39,531 nt of DNA from Hypsibius dujardini (Eukaryota > Tardigrada > Eutardigrada > Parachela > Hypsibiidae), in the NCBI GenBank assembly GCA_001579985.1, contig LRSR01014550.1, positions 1 to 39,531 on the forward strand, written 5' to 3'. Under the pieces are notes generated by a model. The model was not told the origin of the DNA, did not search any database, and saw only the letters and a program-made list of their open reading frames with translations. A program made the position numbers and the translations under genes. Of the stretch, positions 1 to 9,654 are shown piece after piece. Position 1 is the stretch's first letter. Every line of letters starts with the position of its first letter.

Positions 1-90
1 CAGACGCAGACACAGACACAGACACAGACACAGACACAGACACAGACACAGACACAGACACAGGCACAGACACTGACACAAATACAGAGA
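1..90. repeat. ACACAG hexanucleotide microsatellite
   Basis: The left edge is an almost pure run of a CAGACA hexamer that decays into related sequence by about position 90. It lies just upstream of a coding exon, so it is probably inside the intron that precedes that exon. Confidence 0.9.
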
Positions 91-152
91 GATATTAACA
101 TAGCCACATCAACAGCTAATTAGTTAATATTCGGTACATTTATTACCCATAG

Positions 153-572
153 GTAGGGAAAACCCACATCTACTTTGTGAAGGTCCTCGCTGCGGACCAA
201 GGCTTAACCCCTAAACACGTCAAAATCATATATACCCAGGCCATGTTTGTCAAACTCGAGGTGCAGGGCAGGAAGAAAAGGAAGGGTGAGAAGAAAAAGA
301 GCAAAAAGGATACGGCCGGCGACCACCGAAGGGCCGAGAAGAACTTCGCGCCCAACGTGACATTCTACAGTCACGACGAGGGCGAAGTGCAGATCAAGTC
401 CAAATCGAAGAGTGAGATCCATGTGCTGACGGACCACTTCAACATCCAGAAGCGGCAGCCGCAAAACTGCGAATGCAAGGACCCCACGGTGGCCTGTAAG
501 TGCTTCATCGAGGCACGGAGGGTCATCCTGGAGGATCCGTCCGAGTATCTCAGATTCACCGGCACTAGCTAG
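153..572 (+). CDS. Last exon of an unrecognised protein, copy 1 of a tandem pair (5' part outside the window)
   Basis: I do not recognise this family. The exon opens after an AG acceptor at 151-152 in phase 0 and runs 139 codons to a TAG at 570-572. It begins with the segment THIYFVKVL, passes through a lysine-rich linker (about residues 42-55), and ends in a conserved block with HVLTDHF, IQKRQP, a cysteine cluster CECKDPTVACKC (C-x-C-x6-C-x-C) and EARRVILEDPS. The same order occurs in the downstream copy at 2831-3340, with clear similarity over the whole exon except the linker, which is shorter here. The first exon must lie left of the window. A candidate AATAAA is at 896-901. The paired cysteines could bind a metal, but that is inference only. 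Nothing in the sequence assigns a function. Confidence 0.75.
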   Translation, partial: VGKTHIYFVKVLAADQGLTPKHVKIIYTQAMFVKLEVQGRKKRKGEKKKSKKDTAGDHRRAEKNFAPNVTFYSHDEGEVQIKSKSKSEIHVLTDHFNIQKRQPQNCECKDPTVACKCFIEARRVILEDPSEYLRFTGTS

Positions 573-1235
573 ATCCAGTATGTCTTAATCGTTCGCCCTA
601 TCAGGATTCCGATCGCCTTGGCGTTTATTCCACGCCAATATGAAATCAATCTTTAATTTTTCAGCTCCATAACTTAATGTGTCGTGGCTGTGTGTACGTT
701 TTTGTCTTGATGTTTTCTTCACTGTTGGCGAAGGAAATTAATGCCGGATATTTTGTTGGTTGCGTTATTTATGAAATGCATTATTTCTGGCGAGCAGAAT
801 TGTGATTCGGTTTTTTCATAGGCCATGTATCCTTTATTCGAACAAATATGGGACCCCCTATCCGGAAGCTCCGATCGCCGTCCATTCGATCATTAAATAA
901 ATCAATGGAACTAATTAGGCGCTAAGTGAAGCAGAGGTAATGCCTCACTATAAATCAAACCGTCACCTCGCAACATCACCACCCCTGATACCACCGCACA
1001 TCGCTATTACCATCTCAGAATTTCGGACGAATCAATGTCAACAGGATAGAATTGTCAATCAATATCACATTCTACCCCGCTAACCTGTCTTGCAATGGGA
1101 CCCCTTGGCACTGCATAGTCACTTGCCTACAACCAGCTCACCTGAGACAGTAATACGATTCTTTTCTCCCGCCCTCTAAGTTGTTGCAGTATACAGCCAG
1201 CACTGCCGACCACCACACGTCTTCCAAACTGACAC
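573..1235. other. Spacer between the tandem copies
   Basis: This 660-base stretch holds the 3' untranslated region of copy 1, with its AATAAA at 896-901, and presumably the promoter of copy 2. No reading frame or repeat in it could be supported. Confidence 0.5.
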
Positions 1236-3340
1236 ATGGCTGGCTGTCCGGTTAACTACTCCGCAGAACCGGAACCCCGTCGACCCGCACAGCAGCAGCA
1301 GCAGCAACAACAGCCGACCCAAGCTCAGCAGATCCAAACCGCCCAGGCCCAAATCGCCGGTCAACAACAGATGTTCCAGCAGAACCCCAACGAAGTCCTC
1401 CAGGGGGCCGGCGTCGGAGCAGGCCCCGCTCATCACCACCCACAAATGACGGACGGCTTTAACAACGCTCAACACCGTAATTCCCTCCTGGTACCCACGC
1501 CCAATATAGGTGGACCCCCGTCGGGGGGTCTGCCCCTCGAACACCCCGGACCCCCACAACAGGGGGGCGATTATGGGGGTCTGCATCCGCCGTACCCCCA
1601 GCCGCCCATGGGTCTGCAGATGCCGGTGGGCCAGGGACCGTTCTACGGACCGGCCAGCAATCCGATGTTCGGTCCGGCGACCGGGACCGTCCAAATGGAG
1701 ACGAAGAATGTGACAACGACGTCGATCACGTCGGTGCCGTTGGGAAAGCACCCGTCCGAGATATCCGCTGCGTCGGATGAAAGCAAGCTGACGGGCGCCT
1801 CGGTGACAAGTAGTTTGAGCGGGCTTGTAGACGGCAGGATAACGGACACGGAGATCAAGCTCAAGGTGTCGGGGGAGTTGCCGCTGTGGTTCAAGCAGAA
1901 ACGGGCGGTCTACACGAAGCACATGCTGCACCTCTTCTTCTCCGGAGTTTGCGCATTTGTAAGCGATAGATAGTTATGACGGTGTCTCTGTCGCCACGGT
2001 TCGAAAATGTGTCCAGTCCTCCGGAAAGTTTCACTGATTTTTCTTTCGTCAAAACATGAACCTAGTGTCTATTTATCCGTCCGTTTCGCCGCTTGTCGTC
2101 AGTTTCCCCTTCAATCCATCCGTCAGTCGACTTGCCAATACGTTTGTCAGCTCATCGAGTGCCTGCCTGTCTGACCACTGTCTGTCCGTTCTCAGCCTTT
2201 CAATCCGTCCGTTTGTCCGTCCGTCCGTAGGACTGACCGTAACTTCGTTAGTTTATCACCGTTATCATATCCAAATTTTCTTGTGTTCTCGCCCGGTCCT
2301 TCAATTTGACACTCTGTCTAATGTTCCATTCATCTGTTTGTGATCCGTCTTTCAGTTCATTTGTTGTTCAATCTTCGTTCCTAAATTACTTCCCCCCCTC
2401 ATCCTCTGTCAATCCAACCGTTTGTCCATGCCTGCGTGATTTTGCCTATTTATCCTTCAGTTTATGAGTCAATTCAACCGTCCTTCCGTCCGGCAGCTTG
2501 AAGCGCGGTTTGTCTGTCCTTTAGTCTGTTAATTTTTCCGTCCATCCATTTATCCATCTGTCCATCCGACGATCAATTCATCCGTTTGTCCGTCTGTGCA
2601 TTCGTCTGTCTCTCCGCCCATCCTTCTGTTTATCTTTTCGTTCGTCCATCCGTACGTCCGACGGCCGAACGCCGGTCGATCCATCCGTCTGTCTGTCTGT
2701 CTGTCTTGTCTGTCTGTCTGCTTGAGCAAATTTGTCTGTGAAGCAGTTTTAGGCATTTCCAGTGACGATCAGCTTCCCTAGGTCTTCATCTTTGAAAATC
2801 ACCTCGTACATATCTCTCGACATATTGCAGATTGCGCCGACGCACATCTACTTCCTCAAGGTCCTGGAGGTGGACAAGGGCGAGTCGCCGAAGCACATTC
2901 GCATCTCCTACTCGCAAGTGATGTTCGTCAAACTAGAGGGCCACGAGAAGAAGGGCAAAAAGGGCAAAAAGGGGAAGAAACCCAATAAATCCAAATCCAA
3001 AACCAAGGGCAAGAGTCCCCAACCGCACGGTAGTAAGGACCACCTCCACGCCGTGAGCAGTACTGGCAGTCATCAGCCGCACCTCTCGGCTCACTCCCAT
3101 CTCGGCGACCACGACCCCAATATCACCTTCTACAGCCAGGACGCGGGAGACGCCTTCATCAAGACGGGCAACAAGGGGGAAACCCACGTGCTGATGGACC
3201 ATTTCGGCATCCAGAAACGGCAGCCGGCCAACTGTGTCTGCAAGGACCCAACCATCCCCTGCAAGTGTTTCGTAGAAGCGCGACGCGTCATCCTAGAGGA
3301 TCCCTCAGCCTACTTACAGTTCACCGGAACGAGTGGATGA
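1236..3340 (+). CDS. Unrecognised protein with polyglutamine/proline N-terminus and CxCx6CxC C-terminus, copy 2
   Basis: Two exons, 1236-1958 and 2831-3340, join in phase 0 (donor GTAAGC, acceptor TTGCAG) to give about 410 residues. Residues 1-150 are low complexity: a Q run from a CAG/CAA tract near 1291-1313, then P/G/Q-rich sequence. Residues 205-241 hold the conserved-looking LPLWFKQKRAVYTKHML. The splice joins a hydrophobic stretch, LHLFFSGVCAF to IAPTHIYFL (about residues 231-250), which could be a membrane segment or a buried strand. A K/S/H-rich linker follows (about 282-340). The C-terminal block, with CVCKDPTIPCKC and EARRVILEDPS, matches copy 1. I chose the ATG at 1236 because it precedes the low-complexity region in an open frame; an upstream exon is possible. 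AATAAA is at 3595-3600. Function unknown. Confidence 0.7.
1959..2830. repeat. Intron filled with degenerate TGTC/CCGT tetranucleotide repeats
   Basis: The single intron of the copy 2 gene is pyrimidine-rich on the + strand. From about 2080 to 2725 it consists of imperfect TCCG and TGTC units, cleanest at 2212-2230 and 2686-2722. Short frames across it encode only repeat-derived S/V/C/L or D/R/Q/T runs. Confidence 0.8.
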
Positions 3341-3936
3341 GAACTCTGAACCTAGTTTTCTTGTTCACACGATGTCGCTCGGTTGTTTTGTGTGGCAAAG
3401 CCGAATTTGTTGGTTCTGTCATAGCGAGTAAAACTGAGACCGAGACTTTTTTATGTGTAGTCAGGCGAATAATTTTTTTATTATGTAGCGGCTTCTGCGA
3501 CGGATTTGTCTCAAGCGAAACTGAATGCCGCGGCATTCTGTTATCTTTCTTGCCCTTACCAACACCTATGATTGTTTTGACTGTATGCTTCAGTAATAAA
3601 TAGAGTTCTAAGAACGAAATCTAGGTTACTTCCTTCAAACTGGGGCCTTTTCGAGTGGGAATAATTGTGAAACGACTATCAGTTTGTTGGACAGCCTATC
3701 TCTCTATATGTCTGACTGTCTGTCTGCCTATTTGTCTGTCTGTCGGTCTATTAGTAGGTCTTTTTGGCCGTTATCGTGTTACCACAGTGATGGCGACTTC
3801 ATTGTCACTCTACTGGTAGTATAGAAGAAATTTAGTGGAATACCTGGGTAGATACCGTGAAATATATTTCCCATTAGACTCGTGTCTCAGCCCAGATTGA
3901 CAATTCGTATTTCATCCTACTCGAACTATTTCAACC
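3341..3936. other. Intergenic region between the tandem pair and TPPP
   Basis: This region contains the 3' untranslated region of copy 2 ending near the AATAAA at 3595-3600, a short TGTC repeat patch at about 3708-3745, and the presumed TPPP promoter. No TATA box or other regulatory site could be called. Confidence 0.45.
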
Positions 3937-4304
3937 ATGCCGGCCGACTGGAGCGTTGTGGATGCTGCGTCAGTGGATGGACTAAAAGCGGGATTTGGGG
4001 CATTCGGCAAGTTCGGTGATCGTACCTTTACCGGCAATAACATGGCTTTGAAGAATGCTGATAAATGGCTGAAAGAGGCGGAGGTGTTGGGGAAGAAGAT
4101 AACCACTACTGACACCAGCATCACTTTCAAGAAAGTCGTCGGGTAAGGCGCTTCGTTCCTGTCAACTTAGATTTGGTGAACTCGGAACTGAACAACATAA
4201 AACGTCATCTGACTTATCAGGCAAAACTGAACAAGACATACAGACTGACTGTCAGGCAAACAAACGAACAGACAGACATTCAGGAAGACCGACAAACGGA
4301 CGGC

Positions 4305-4375
<71 letters not shown>

Positions 4376-5106
4376 TAGACAGATAGATAAACAGACATAC
4401 AGGCAAGCAGACAGAAAACCTGAAAGGGCGTGGGTGATCTTGTCTTGCTCTCTAATAACAACTATTAATTCTCCCTTAACCGACTGCGTACCTTAACTGA
4501 ATACAGGAATAGCGAAAAAACTATGACCTTCGATAAGTTCAAGCAGTTTATGGCAATCCTAGCGGAAACTTCGAGTAAAGAGGATCCTTCCGGAGAACTA
4601 ATTAAAATGGCGGCCAAACTTGTGAAGGTCGCTGGACCCGGCACTACTGGAACCACGGTAAGTTTTTGCCGTTTTTGACACAAAGCCTTTCCGTTTTTCC
4701 ACGTAGATTAGTCAAAAAGGGATTCACAAAATTCGTTTTTTTAAATTGTGTGAACGTTCAGTCTACTAATCCTATAATTATCAGCTTCTAATGCCGACTT
4801 GAATATTTTGAAGGCCGCGATGGCGGTGGGCGGTGTGGACCGGCTGACGGACACCAGCAAGTACACCGGAGCGCACAAGGAGCGCTTCAATACCGACGGC
4901 ACCGGCAAAGGCATCGACGGTCGAGAAGAGATCGCCAAAAACGACGGGTACGTCAGACTGTCCATTTGTGGTCTACGAGTATTCGGAGAAGAAAAAAAGG
5001 ACAGGGCCAAATCTGTATTTCTGGATGGTTTGAAATTTTTGTCTGCAGATATGTGGGAGCGTACAAGGGGGCCGATACTTACGACAAGACAAAGGGCGGA
5101 AAATGA
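3937..5106 (+). CDS. TPPP: Tubulin polymerization-promoting protein (p25-alpha/TPPP family)
   Basis: Four exons, 3937-4142, 4507-4657, 4814-4947 and 5049-5106, join in matching phases to give 182 residues, close to vertebrate TPPP3 (176). The C-terminal half carries the family signature: [18 protein letters not shown], then [10 protein letters not shown] and [13 protein letters not shown], ending KGGK. Residues 1-118 match the p25-alpha core in order ([14 protein letters not shown], the TFDKFKQFM helix). TPPP proteins bind and bundle microtubules; in ciliated organisms they are associated with axonemal and cytoskeletal tubulin. The acceptor at 4812-4813 was chosen because it keeps phase and restores exactly the family spacing before DRLTDTSK. 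Intron 1 carries a long GACA microsatellite. AATAAA is at 5181-5186. The gene is convergent with the selenophosphate synthetase. Confidence 0.92.
4300..4410. repeat. (GACA)n microsatellite in TPPP intron 1
   Basis: A near-perfect run of ACAG tetramers of about 15 units lies at 4303-4366, with imperfect flanks from 4262 to 4410. It generates spurious frames on both strands. Confidence 0.95.
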
Positions 5107-5180
5107 AAATGAACGCGTACAGTAGGAGTATTTCCAGCGTCTTGTCAGTTATCACGTCACGTCCCTTGGTATAGCCTTTA

Positions 5181-5186
5181 AATAAA
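5181..5186 (+). terminator. AATAAA polyadenylation signal of TPPP
   Basis: A canonical AATAAA lies 75 bases after the TPPP stop codon, the only good candidate in the 3' flank. Confidence 0.6.
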
Positions 5187-6015
5187 TACCAGTATAGCGA
5201 TATTTACGGCATTTCGCTAGAACTTTTAGTTTCAACTACCGGGTACTTCATAAAACTAAATATGCTCGTGTATTGTAAAATGTGTAACATCGTGAAAAAA
5301 GTGAAGAAAAACAGAGACTCGATTTGTGAATTTTGATTCGCGGATTGGCTATATTGTTGATGTAAATAAGTAGATCATTTTGTCATCATTTATTACGGAC
5401 TCACGTGATATGACCGTGTATCTTTATGTCTATGTGTCTGTTTGTCTTAATGTTCAGTTGCCTGTCTGCCCATCCAGCTGTCTAAAAGTTCGTTCGATGG
5501 CTCGCCTGATTGCTTTTCGTCTGTCTGTCTGTCTGTTTGTCTGCCTCTGCTTGTGTCAGTATTTCAGCTTGTCCGTCAGTTTGTATGCCTGCCTCTTAAT
5601 CTTCAGTCTACCTATCTGTTTCTGTCTGCCTGTCTGTTTGCTGCCTGTTTGTGTGCCTGTCTGTCGGAGTGACTATCCGTCAGTTTGTTCGCCTATCTGT
5701 CTGTCGGTCGGTCTTTCTATCTTTCTATTTCTGTCTGCGGTCTATCTATCAGCGTTCGGCTTGTCTGGTCCATTTGTTTGTCTGTCTGCCTTTTATTCTT
5801 CAGTCTACCTATCCGTGTCTGCCTGCCTGTCAGCTCTGTTGTCGGTCTACCTGATTAAGTCGAGATCTCTCCCCCCACCCCACCCATCAACTCGTCAAAT
5901 AACAGATCAATGCACGAACGTGCAGCTGCTAGTCTTCATATCATCAAACCGGAAACTTGTGACTACCAAACGCAACGCCTAAATCTCACAAGGTCTGAAC
6001 AGCAGGACTTAGGAA
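5187..6015. other. Convergent spacer with degenerate TGTC repeat
   Basis: This is the tail-to-tail region between TPPP (+) and the selenophosphate synthetase (-). From about 5415 to 5850 it is a degenerate TGTC/TGCC array. A TTTATT at 5388-5393 reads AATAAA on the minus strand and could serve the synthetase mRNA, though it is about 620 bases past that stop. Confidence 0.5.
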
Positions 6016-8957
6016 CTAGATACCACAGAACGCAGTGAGGTCTTCATCACCGGATGGCACTTCGATCACCCGCATTTTCTCACTCCACACCACCCTGCGA
6101 TCGCCTTCCTCCACCGTGCCGATGATCCATGCTGGCGTCCCGTCCAGTCGTCGAAGCTCCTCAATGTATCCGGCAGCGCGATCGCGCGGCAGGCACACCA
6201 ACAAGCCACCAGAACTCTCCGCCGAGTTGCCCTGCAGCAGGCCGAAACCCGGGAACGTCCGGCTAACGACGGCCATGTTGGCGATAATAGGGAGGTTATG
6301 AATAACGAAGTTGACGGAGTTATGCTGATTGCGGACGAGATTTTCGGCATGCCCAAACAGGCCGAAGCCGGTGACGTCGGTGGCGGCGTGTGCCGAGAAT
6401 TGATGCATCAGTCGAGCAGCTACAATATCGGAAGACAGTAGGACCAAAATATTATTTAGAATGACACCAATCATCAGGTGAAGTCCAACAGAAAAGAACA
6501 GACATGCAAGCAAACAACCAGGCAGGCATACAGAGTCGACAAGAGAGCGACAGGCATGAATCGCGAGAGAAGGACAAATAGACACAACAATAGACAGAGA
6601 TTAAACTGACTGACTGATTGACGGGCAGGCAGACAGACAGACAGAGAGACAAACAAACAGACAGACAAACCAACAGACAAACAGAGACAACAGGGTAGGT
6701 AAGTGTAAGTAAAATGAAGGCATAAACATAAAAACCCGATTGGTGTCCCTAAAAAATCTCTTTCGATTTACCATTTCGGTTGAGTCTGGTCATGCTGTAC
6801 ATGGCGCGTCGATAGGCCTGTCTGATGCTCTCGTCTGGAACGATGGCTCGAACCTTTTCCGCCCGCTCCGGATTGGTGGTTAGCCACTGGTGGGCGTTGA
6901 CAGCAATCTGAGTCCCGAGCGGTTTAGTCAGCACTAAGACATCACCGATTTCTGCATCCTCCGGCCTAGAGAAGAGTTAATTAAAAAACGGAAAATAAGG
7001 AGAAATGGTGAGGCGAAAGGGGATATTTTACATAATGACGTCCTCGGAGCGAACAACGGCGGACGCCGTCCCGCCGATCGTGACCCAGGGGTTGATTACT
7101 GTCTGGCCTCCGTTGACGCTAGTGCCAGCCTCCGCAGCACAGTCCTGTTAGACAGCAAATAGTAAAACTGACAGATAAGGTAGTTGTCACTACTGTCTGT
7201 CTGTCTGTCTGTCTGTCAGTCAGTCTGTATTGTATGTCTGTCTGTGTTCGAGTTCACGAGTATCGAGTTTGTTTGTATCTCGACCCACTCCTCCGAACGC
7301 TTTCTTAGCACACCTTGAATCCCTGAATAATGAGAGGCATGATGATATCTCGTTCCTTCGGGGTGAACTTCTGACTGGTCGCCAGGATCATCAAGAGGTT
7401 ATCGCAGTCGGTGACGCCCATAGCGTAGATATCACTCAATACATTTGCGCATGTGATTTTGCCCTAAAAAATCAATACGGGACACCTCTAATCGCCACAT
7501 TTTTCTTGATGTTTTATCATGACGTCACGATTCCATTGTTATTGATTCCATTATCCCAAGTGAAAAGACCTATTTCGGTCAGAGCCATTCAGACATTCCC
7601 GATTCCATTTAGCACAGACACAGCTATCACTAAACAAGCTATCGATCAGAGACTTCTCACACAACTTCCTCCCACAACAGCACTTTTCACTTTTCATCGA
7701 ACACGGAAATAAAAGCTGAAATCAAGAGGCACTAAATGCAAAATAAATTCAGCAATTAATCCTTAGAATACGGAAAAATAATCAATTAATCAATCAATCG
7801 ATCAAGAGGAGCAATACAAAAATAAAATAAAATCAGACATGTATAATCACAATAATCTTATCCCCCCATCACTTACCATCAAATACGGATCATCCACCAG
7901 CGGATAAAAAAAGTCCGTCGTCTGCACCAGGTACAATCCCTTGTGTCGAAGGGGTATCAAGCACGAATCGAGACCCACGCCTTAAACAAAACAAAAACAA
8001 TTTTCAGAATAAATTTTCATATTCATTTGCACTGTATTATTCATTCTTACAGATGTTTCAATTTGAATAAATTAAAATTTCAAAGCCAAGAAGTTGGCAC
8101 TTTTTCGTTAAGTTTTATACCTCAAACATTAGTAACTAAAATAGAAGAGAGTTTAATTATATTAAAATGGTTAAACTTGATCAAATATTATGTTTCGCAT
8201 TATTTTAAAATCAGTTTTTTAATTTCTCTCTTTACATTTTCGTTTTACATCATACACCAGATATTAATAACTAAAATAAAAAACATCTTTTTATTATACT
8301 GAAAGCATTAAATTGCTTAAAAATAATTTTTTCGGATTTCATTAAGAAAGAATGTTTCTCTAAAATCTTCCTGATCTATACTGGTAATACAAAAAATGGG
8401 TTTTGGTGGTTTTATTTAATATACTATTGGGAGATTAAAATACCCGCCCGATCAAAACGATATTGAAAAAGTGGAAAAGAACACATAATCATAAATAAAT
8501 AAATATAAAGTAATAAATAATGAATTTCCGATTTACCAATTGCTGAGAGCGAGGAATCGTACGCGCTCTTCTCTCCATTCGTTCCACGTTGCTTTGCCCC
8601 ATTATGCTGACCGTTTTGGTGGGAGTTGCCACGGTCGGCGGGAGCTTCGTTAAGGTTCTCCAGCAGTTTCAGCAGCTGGTCACGCGGCACCTGCAATCAA
8701 TCAAGGGCTAGCCGGTCAGTTGATTGATGACTTTGATGGATTGTCTGACAACCCAAAACAGGATTGGTCGATTAATTGATTGATCGATTTACCTTGCAGC
8801 CGCAGCCTTTTAGCTCGGTGAAATTGGTGAGACGAAAGGAAGCGTCCAGACCGTACTTGATCGGATCAAAGAGGTTCGTCTTGATGTATACCGCATTGTG
8901 GTCGGAATTCATGCGATCCGGTGTCAGAGTCAGGCCACCTGCTGTTGAGGAAGCCAT
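6016..8957 (-). CDS. SEPHS: Selenophosphate synthetase (selenide, water dikinase), cysteine form
   Basis: Seven exons on the minus strand, 8957-8793, 8690-8537, 7980-7877, 7463-7314, 7144-7032, 6965-6772 and 6419-6016, join in phase to give 427 residues. The enzyme makes monoselenophosphate from selenide and ATP, the selenium donor for selenocysteine synthesis. Matches in order: [16 protein letters not shown] (residues 41-56), [105 protein letters not shown] and [10 protein letters not shown]. The catalytic residue (Cys17 in E. coli SelD, Sec in SPS2, Thr in human SPS1) is Cys52, encoded by TGC, with Cys54 and Lys55 also kept. This predicts an active enzyme that needs no selenocysteine decoding. 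A second in-frame Met, at residue 16, could be the true start. The gene diverges from RPS7. Confidence 0.95.
6480..6690. repeat. Degenerate ACAG repeat in synthetase intron 6
   Basis: The intron between the last two synthetase exons (6420-6771) is largely imperfect ACAG/GACA units, clearest at 6630-6670. Minus-strand frames with repeated SVCL come from this tract. Confidence 0.8.
7464..7876. other. Synthetase intron 3 (no embedded gene seen)
   Basis: This 413-base minus-strand intron separates exons 4 and 3. A plus-strand frame running into it from exon 4 is a shadow of the coding exon. Near 7780-7803 it holds short AATCAATC units. Confidence 0.6.
7981..8536. repeat. AT-rich intron with a diverged direct repeat
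   Basis: Synthetase intron 2 is strongly AT-rich compared with its flanks. Two related segments of about 75 bases, near 8102-8176 and 8237-8311, share the core ATTARTAACTAAAATA at 8128 and 8262, a spacing of 134. They look like an old tandem duplication. Confidence 0.45.
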
Positions 8958-9654
8958 TAGTCAGTTTGAGTGGCGGACACACAACAAATCAATCAATCCA
9001 CCGAGACAAAGCTCTGTTGATGTATTACAAGATTCTGACAGATAAGCGCAGGTGTGCGAAAGTTCTGGATCAGTATGAAATAATGGCGAACGAAGCATTA
9101 TTTGTCGTTCTCCTACAGAAAAACAAATATTGAGAGAATTTATCCAGAGCTGACTCGGCTAAGAGTGGAAGAGTGCGAGCAGGGAGTGCGGAATGCGGAT
9201 GCGCAGCATATTGAATTCTGCTCTCCGATTGGCTCGCACGGTACGCAGCCACACCCATTACCCGGTGATACCTCATGCCACTATCGACACCCACGCCGGC
9301 AAAATATGCTATGCGCACGCAACTCTCCACATGCTCACATTTGACGGAGGACCGCAGCTAAAGCAAAACAGCTGAAAACTATCTTCCCGGAGTTCTTCGC
9401 CTGTTTTCATCCCATTCCCAGCCGGTTGCTGACTTCCCCTCACCACCGAAAGGTAGGACATTTACCTCGCTATCACTGCAACCGCATTTCAAATCGCCTT
9501 CCCTATTACCTGGGTTAAAGTTATTTTATTTGATAAAGAATGTCACGTCTCGGAAGAAGACTGAAGAAGTGGCCGAATGATAAAATACTTGCACTCTTAA
9601 ATGTAATATGCTGCTTTTGCAGGTCGGAATTGTTATTATTTCATCGTCGAAAAC
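8958..9654. promoter_or_regulatory. Divergent promoter region between selenophosphate synthetase and RPS7, with RPS7 5' leader
   Basis: The start codons of the two head-to-head genes are 697 bases apart. A likely RPS7 leader exon rich in pyrimidines ends at 9452 (ACCGAAAG before GTAGGA), and a 170-base leader intron closes at the acceptor TTTTGCAG at 9622. Ribosomal protein genes often have a short noncoding first exon. No TATA box is evident. The start of transcription was not located. Confidence 0.5.

Noticed and set aside
1176-1931. 251-codon minus-strand frame opposite copy 2 exon 1
   Set aside because: It is antisense to a low-complexity polyQ/proline-coding exon and shows no domain.
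3265-3603. 112-codon frame overlapping the end of copy 2
   Set aside because: It runs in a different frame through the conserved exon end and into the 3' untranslated region.
4301-4376. CRISPR-like regular repeats
   Set aside because: The repeats are simple tetranucleotides without spacers, in an animal genome.
4167-4496. Open frames of about 70-107 codons on both strands made of repeated SVCL or RQTD residues
   Set aside because: They are translations of the GACA/TGTC microsatellite in TPPP intron 1; similar frames recur at 5380-5982, 6452-6680, 16934-17279, 22257-22520, 32345-32588 and 38399-38698 for the same reason.
8802-8804. Possible selenocysteine (TGA) codon in the selenophosphate synthetase
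   Set aside because: The codon at the catalytic position reads TGC on the minus strand, so no recoding is required.
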